A stretch of 27,767 nt of DNA from NCBI GenBank assembly GCA_964409165.1, contig CAYPCH010000042.1, forward strand, positions 1 through 27,767. The letters run 5' to 3'. The translations under genes were made by a program, and so were the position numbers. The notes under the pieces were generated by a model. It was given only the letters and a program-made list of their open reading frames with translations, had not been told where the DNA came from and did no database searches. Positions 25,413-27,767 of the stretch are shown piece after piece. This DNA is from CAYPCH01 sp964409165. Its GTDB lineage: Bacteria > Bacillota > Clostridia > Acetivibrionales > Acetivibrionaceae. How positions within the stretch are numbered: position 1 is the first letter of the stretch; every line of letters begins with the position of its first letter.

Positions 25413-25438
25413 ATATCATATCATATCAATATCATATC
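25413..25438. repeat. ATATC microsatellite
   Basis: Five ATATC units (three, one extra A, two more) lie about 130 bp before ymxH. Slippage could alter the spacing of upstream control sites. No function is shown. Confidence 0.7.
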
Positions 25439-25565
25439 AGTTTGTATGTTTTCATATAAATAAATAGGATAGTTCGGTTTAAGCTGTATTTAACTGCGTA
25501 ATATAAATGCAGTTATAAGGCTTAAAATCATACATGTACAGTAGAATTATTGGTGGTGTATTTAT

Positions 25566-25796
25566 ATGAACAGGACATCGGATTTCAAACAAAAGGAGGT
25601 TATTAATATAAATGATGGGAGAAGGTTGGGTTTTGTTTGTGATGTGGAAATTGATCTTGACAGCGGAAGGCTAGAAGCCATTATAATCCCGGGGGAGGGC
25701 AGGATATTTGGACTTTTCGGAAGGGTTAACGACTATGTTATTCCTTGGGACAGGATAAAAAAGATAGGTGAGGATATAATTCTTGTTGATGTATAG
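25566..25796 (+). CDS. ymxH: YlmC/YmxH family PRC-barrel sporulation protein
   Basis: 76 residues, the usual family length, with GGTGGTG as ribosome-binding site. The small PRC-barrel-like fold shows SDFKQKEVININDGRRLGFV, DVEIDLDSGRLEAII and IPWDRIKKIGEDIILVD. Members are conserved small proteins of spore formers, often next to sporulation genes, with no defined biochemical role. Its place after sigG and before nrdR is the standard clostridial order. A CATACATG stretch at 25529 faintly recalls a sigma-E -10, but I cannot support a full promoter. Confidence 0.93.
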   Translation: MNRTSDFKQKEVININDGRRLGFVCDVEIDLDSGRLEAIIIPGEGRIFGLFGRVNDYVIPWDRIKKIGEDIILVDV

Positions 25797-25809
25797 GCAA
25801 GGTATATTA

Positions 25810-25877
25810 TAAACATATTACATAATAAACATATTAAAGCATTTTGAGTGGAAAATCAGTAAATAAAAGTGTATAAT
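25810..25877 (+). promoter_or_regulatory. probable nrdR upstream region: direct repeat and -10
   Basis: TAAACATATTA occurs twice (25810-25820 and 25826-25836), 16 bp apart. TATAAT at 25872-25877 could be a -10, with TGGAAA (25849-25854) as a weak -35 at 17 bp. It may be an nrdR promoter with an operator, but no canonical NrdR box is visible. Confidence 0.35.
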
Positions 25878-25961
25878 GAGTGTAATCTTTTTTAAGTTTT
25901 TTTATTTATGTCGTGCAAAAGAGGAAATCTGTTAATACAGTTGGATAAACGGAGGGATATT

Positions 25962-26417
25962 ATGAAATGCCCATACTGCGGTTTTATTGAAGATAAGGTT
26001 ATTGACTCAAGACCGACTGATGAGAGTTCTGCCATCAGAAGAAGAAGAGAGTGCTTAAAATGCCTGAAAAGGTTTACAACATACGAAAAAGTAGAAAGCT
26101 TGCCTCTTATTGTTATTAAAAAAGACAAGTCCAGACAGCCCTTCAACAGGGAAAAGCTTCTTAACGGGCTTCTTCGTGCATGTGAAAAGAGACCTGTTTC
26201 GATAAATGATTTGGAGCAATTGGTAGAAGGTGTAGAAGCTCAATGCCTGAATTCATTTCAGAGGGAGATTACTTCAGAGGATATAGGTGAGATTATCATG
26301 TCAAAGCTCAAAAATCTTGATGAGGTTGCATACGTCAGATTTGCCTCTGTTTACCGTCAGTTTAAAGATATTAATACTTTTATGGATGAACTTAGCAAGT
26401 TGCTTAATGAAAAATAA
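25962..26417 (+). CDS. nrdR: transcriptional repressor NrdR
   Basis: 151 residues, full length. An upstream ATG at 25908 is in frame, but GGAGGG at 25951-25956 and the invariant MKCPYCG start fix ATG 25962. The zinc ribbon uses Cys3, Cys6, Cys31 and Cys34 (MKCPYCG ... ECLKCLKRFTTYE). The ATP-cone domain follows (about 49-139; VIKKDKSRQPFNREKLLNGL, VAYVRFASVYRQFKDI). It senses ATP/dATP and represses ribonucleotide reductase genes. Confidence 0.97.
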   Translation: MKCPYCGFIEDKVIDSRPTDESSAIRRRRECLKCLKRFTTYEKVESLPLIVIKKDKSRQPFNREKLLNGLLRACEKRPVSINDLEQLVEGVEAQCLNSFQREITSEDIGEIIMSKLKNLDEVAYVRFASVYRQFKDINTFMDELSKLLNEK

Positions 26418-26428
26418 AAGAGGAAATT

Positions 26429-26458
26429 GAAGTGCGATGTAAAATTTTTATCGCATTC
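26429..26458 (+). terminator. possible hairpin after nrdR
   Basis: GAAGTGCGAT (26429-26438) pairs with ATCGCATTC (26450-26458) with one bulged G. The T run (CTTTTTT) begins only 16 bases later, so termination is uncertain. Confidence 0.4.
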
Positions 26459-26532
26459 AACATAATAACCCAACTTTTTTAATGGTTGACAAAAGGTTTA
26501 GAAAAATGAAGGCAAAAGGTTAAAGATACAGA

Positions 26533-26561
26533 GTGACAAGCTTCTTTCCCTATGGTATAAT
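26533..26561 (+). promoter_or_regulatory. sigma-A promoter of the cohesin gene
   Basis: GTGACA (26533-26538, one mismatch) and perfect TATAAT (26556-26561) are separated by 17 bp. The leader to ATG 26598 would be about 30 nt. A second TTGACA at 26486 lacks a partner -10 at proper distance. Confidence 0.7.
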
Positions 26562-26597
26562 TAGTGTAAACTATACTAAAGATGGGGTGTGTATACA

Positions 26598-27326
26598 ATG
26601 AAGAAATTAATTAGCGGTATTATTATCGGTGGTATTTTAAGCACTTCTTTTTTGGCTTTTGCTGATGCAGACAGATGGGATGCACTTAAAGCAACATTTA
26701 AAGTTTTTGTTAATGGAAGTGAATTTATATCTGAAAAACCTACAGTAGCTATTGAGGGAAGTACATATCTTCCATTGAAAGCAATTGGAGATGTTTTGGG
26801 GGTTAGTGTCGAGTGGAATGGTGAGGAAAGCAGGGTGGAAGTAACTAAACCTGATGGAGTGGATAATCCTTCTGATTCAACAGACTTCAGTGGTTTGATG
26901 ATTAAGCTTGATAGAGTGAATGCTAAAGTTGGTGATATAGTTGATATTTACATGACAGCATCAAGTGTACCGGCTGATGGTATCAACAATGGAGATATTG
27001 CATTGCAATTTTCAACAACTCATCTTGAAGTATTAAGTGTTACTGCAGGGGATATAGTTACCAATCCGGAAGAAAATTTCGACTTCAAGTTTGATAATGA
27101 GAAGGGTACTATTAAAATGATTTTTGCCGACGAAACCGGGCGTGGACTTGAACCTATCAAATCAAGTGGAAAATTCGCTAAAATTACAGTAAAAATCAAA
27201 GATTATGGTAATGGATCTGCTTCTACTCAAATTGTTCAGACTACTACCATAGGTGCTTTTGCAAATTCTGAGCTCAAATCATTGGATTATGCCTTTGTAC
27301 CGGCAAGAATAGTTGTATCAAAATAA
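26598..27326 (+). CDS. secreted stalk-domain plus cohesin protein (OlpC-like)
   Basis: 242 residues; TGGGGTG at 26583-26589 selects ATG 26598 over an in-frame GTG at 26589. Residues 1-22 are a signal peptide (KKLISGIIIGGILSTSFLAFA). Residues about 31-83 are a copper-amine-oxidase N1 / stalk domain (FVNGSEFISEKPTVAIEGSTYLPL split: VNGSEF and TYLPLKAIGDVLGVSVEW). Residues about 99-242 are a cohesin: MIKLDRVNAKVGDIVDI, IALQFSTTHLEVLSVTAGDI, ETGRGLEPIKSSGKFAKITV, IGAFANSELKSLDY. Cohesins bind dockerins of cellulosomal enzymes; the N1 domain is thought to hold the protein at the cell surface. The domain pair recalls OlpC of C. thermocellum, though I cannot verify orthology. It has its own promoter and terminator. 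Confidence 0.88.
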   Translation: MKKLISGIIIGGILSTSFLAFADADRWDALKATFKVFVNGSEFISEKPTVAIEGSTYLPLKAIGDVLGVSVEWNGEESRVEVTKPDGVDNPSDSTDFSGLMIKLDRVNAKVGDIVDIYMTASSVPADGINNGDIALQFSTTHLEVLSVTAGDIVTNPEENFDFKFDNEKGTIKMIFADETGRGLEPIKSSGKFAKITVKIKDYGNGSASTQIVQTTTIGAFANSELKSLDYAFVPARIVVSK

Positions 27327-27360
27327 GATTCTAAAGAATAGTTAAATATTATATGGATAA

Positions 27361-27397
27361 AAGAAGGGGTATAATTAAGATATACTCCTTCTTTTAT
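27361..27397 (+). terminator. terminator of the cohesin gene
   Basis: A 13-bp stem with one G-T pair, AAGAAGGGGTATA (27361-27373) with TATACTCCTTCTT (27381-27393), followed by TTATT. Confidence 0.85.
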
Positions 27398-27465
27398 TAG
27401 GGCATTTCCTGAAAGGAAACCCGGTAAAAAGCTAGGGACTCGATGCCCCGGAGTTTTTTATTTTT
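27396..27465 (+). repeat. terminator-bearing dispersed repeat, copy D
   Basis: ATTAGGGCATTTCC, the GAAAGGAAAC half-palindrome, CCGGT and a degenerate hairpin (AAAAAGCTAGGGAC / CCCCGGAGTTTTTT). The stem is weaker than in copies A-C, and a separate terminator lies just before it. Confidence 0.8.
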
Positions 27466-27497
27466 AGTTTTTTTGGAGTGAAATGAAAAATGCAAAA

Positions 27498-27530
27498 CTG
27501 AGTACCCTCGATTGGTACTCAGCTTTTTTA
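27498..27530. terminator. bidirectional terminator
   Basis: CTGAGTACC (27498-27506) pairs with GGTACTCAG (27514-27522), loop CTCGATT, followed by CTTTTTTATT on the plus strand and preceded by AAAA. It can serve the minus-strand gene at 27555-27737 as well. Confidence 0.8.
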
Positions 27531-27554
27531 TTGCTCCATAGCTATTTATTCCCT

Positions 27555-27737
27555 TTAGCTTAATAACTCTTTTATTAGTTTTACTACTTCATTTCCCCGA
27601 TTCCCAATTATTTTTGAAAGCTTATCCCAATCATAATCGGTTAGTCTTTTTTTTACATCGGATGCATTGATATTCAATTTTTTTATTGAAGCTTTGTCGA
27701 TTTCGTGCAGTTTGCGTATTCCGATGAAATCGTCCAT
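27555..27737 (-). CDS. C-terminal part of an unrecognised protein
   Basis: Sixty codons from the first visible ATG, but the frame stays open to the window edge, so the true start is unknown. I do not recognise the family. The C-terminus is helical-looking and charged (DVKKRLTDYDWDKLSKIIG, NEVVKLIKELLS). The putative ATG lies inside the tandem motif at 27718-27759, so the N-terminal residues may be read from a mobile-element end rather than from the original gene. A terminator lies just downstream. Confidence 0.4.
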   Translation of the reverse strand: MDDFIGIRKLHEIDKASIKKLNINASDVKKRLTDYDWDKLSKIIGNRGNEVVKLIKELLS

Positions 27738-27759
27738 CGATTCCGGTTGAAATCGTCCA
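27718..27759. repeat. tandem motif resembling IS21-type terminal repeats
   Basis: ATTCCGATGAAATCGTCCA (27718-27736) and ATTCCGGTTGAAATCGTCCA (27740-27759) are near-identical units spaced 22 bp. Short repeated motifs of this sort are known at the ends of IS21-family elements, where they may bind transposase. The element itself would lie beyond the right edge. Confidence 0.5.
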
Positions 27760-27767
27760 CGGGTTCT

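Noticed and set aside
26486..26514. TTGACA at 26486 as the -35 of the cohesin gene
   Set aside because: No -10 lies at 16-18 bp; GTGACA/TATAAT at 26533-26561 has ideal spacing.

Overview
The window looks like AT-rich chromosomal DNA of an anaerobic, endospore-forming, cellulolytic clostridium of the Acetivibrio / Clostridium thermocellum type. The evidence is the Firmicutes gene order ftsA-ftsZ-spoIIGA-sigE-sigG-ymxH-nrdR, a membrane pyrophosphatase, the lipid II amidation pair gatD/murT, and a secreted protein joining a copper-amine-oxidase-like domain to a cellulosomal cohesin. No rRNA, tRNA or CRISPR array was seen.

Layout. 1-445 holds no supported gene. 458-2407 is a membrane-anchored GH-like (DUF4015) protein with an SH3-like domain. 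2408-4910 is a graveyard: remains of a large Eco57I-type adenine methyltransferase (DrmMI-like) with several lesions, fused at about 3960 to the 3' part of an AlbA_2/RecG-C-like regulator, then a transposase scrap (minus strand) and a BRO-N gene with two internal TGA codons. 5004-7103 is hppA with its own promoter and terminator. 7187-7293 is a MITE-like palindrome and 7316-7642 a small unknown gene.

7816-13587 is an acyl-activation island. An XRE-cupin regulator and a medium-chain-type acyl-CoA synthetase read rightward. A GTG-started amidohydrolase, a long-chain-type acyl-CoA synthetase and a sugar-isomerase-like TIM barrel read leftward towards them. The two arms meet at a repeat-borne bidirectional terminator and a 21-bp perfect palindrome.

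13902-17021 carries an RNase Z-like gene (plus) and the murT-gatD operon (minus). 17228-22190 is the division cluster: murA lacking its N-terminal third or quarter, ftsQ/divIB, sbp, ftsA and ftsZ. 22567-25197 is spoIIGA-sigE-sigG, which controls the mother-cell and forespore programmes. Two regulatory signals stand out here: a spoIIG-like promoter with a 21-bp spacer, and a hairpin over the sigG ribosome-binding site whose left arm overlaps a sigma-F-like -10 element. 25566-26417 is ymxH and nrdR. 26598-27326 is the OlpC-like cohesin protein. The right edge holds a partial gene and two tandem motifs resembling the terminal repeats of an IS21-family element.

A repeat of about 65 bp that combines a small palindrome with a rho-independent terminator occurs four times (10061, 22201, 25213, 27396), each time just after a gene. 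I found no clearly new multigene system. The strongest unusual items are the sigG leader arrangement, the terminator-repeat family, the truncated murA and the layered decay of the defence locus.
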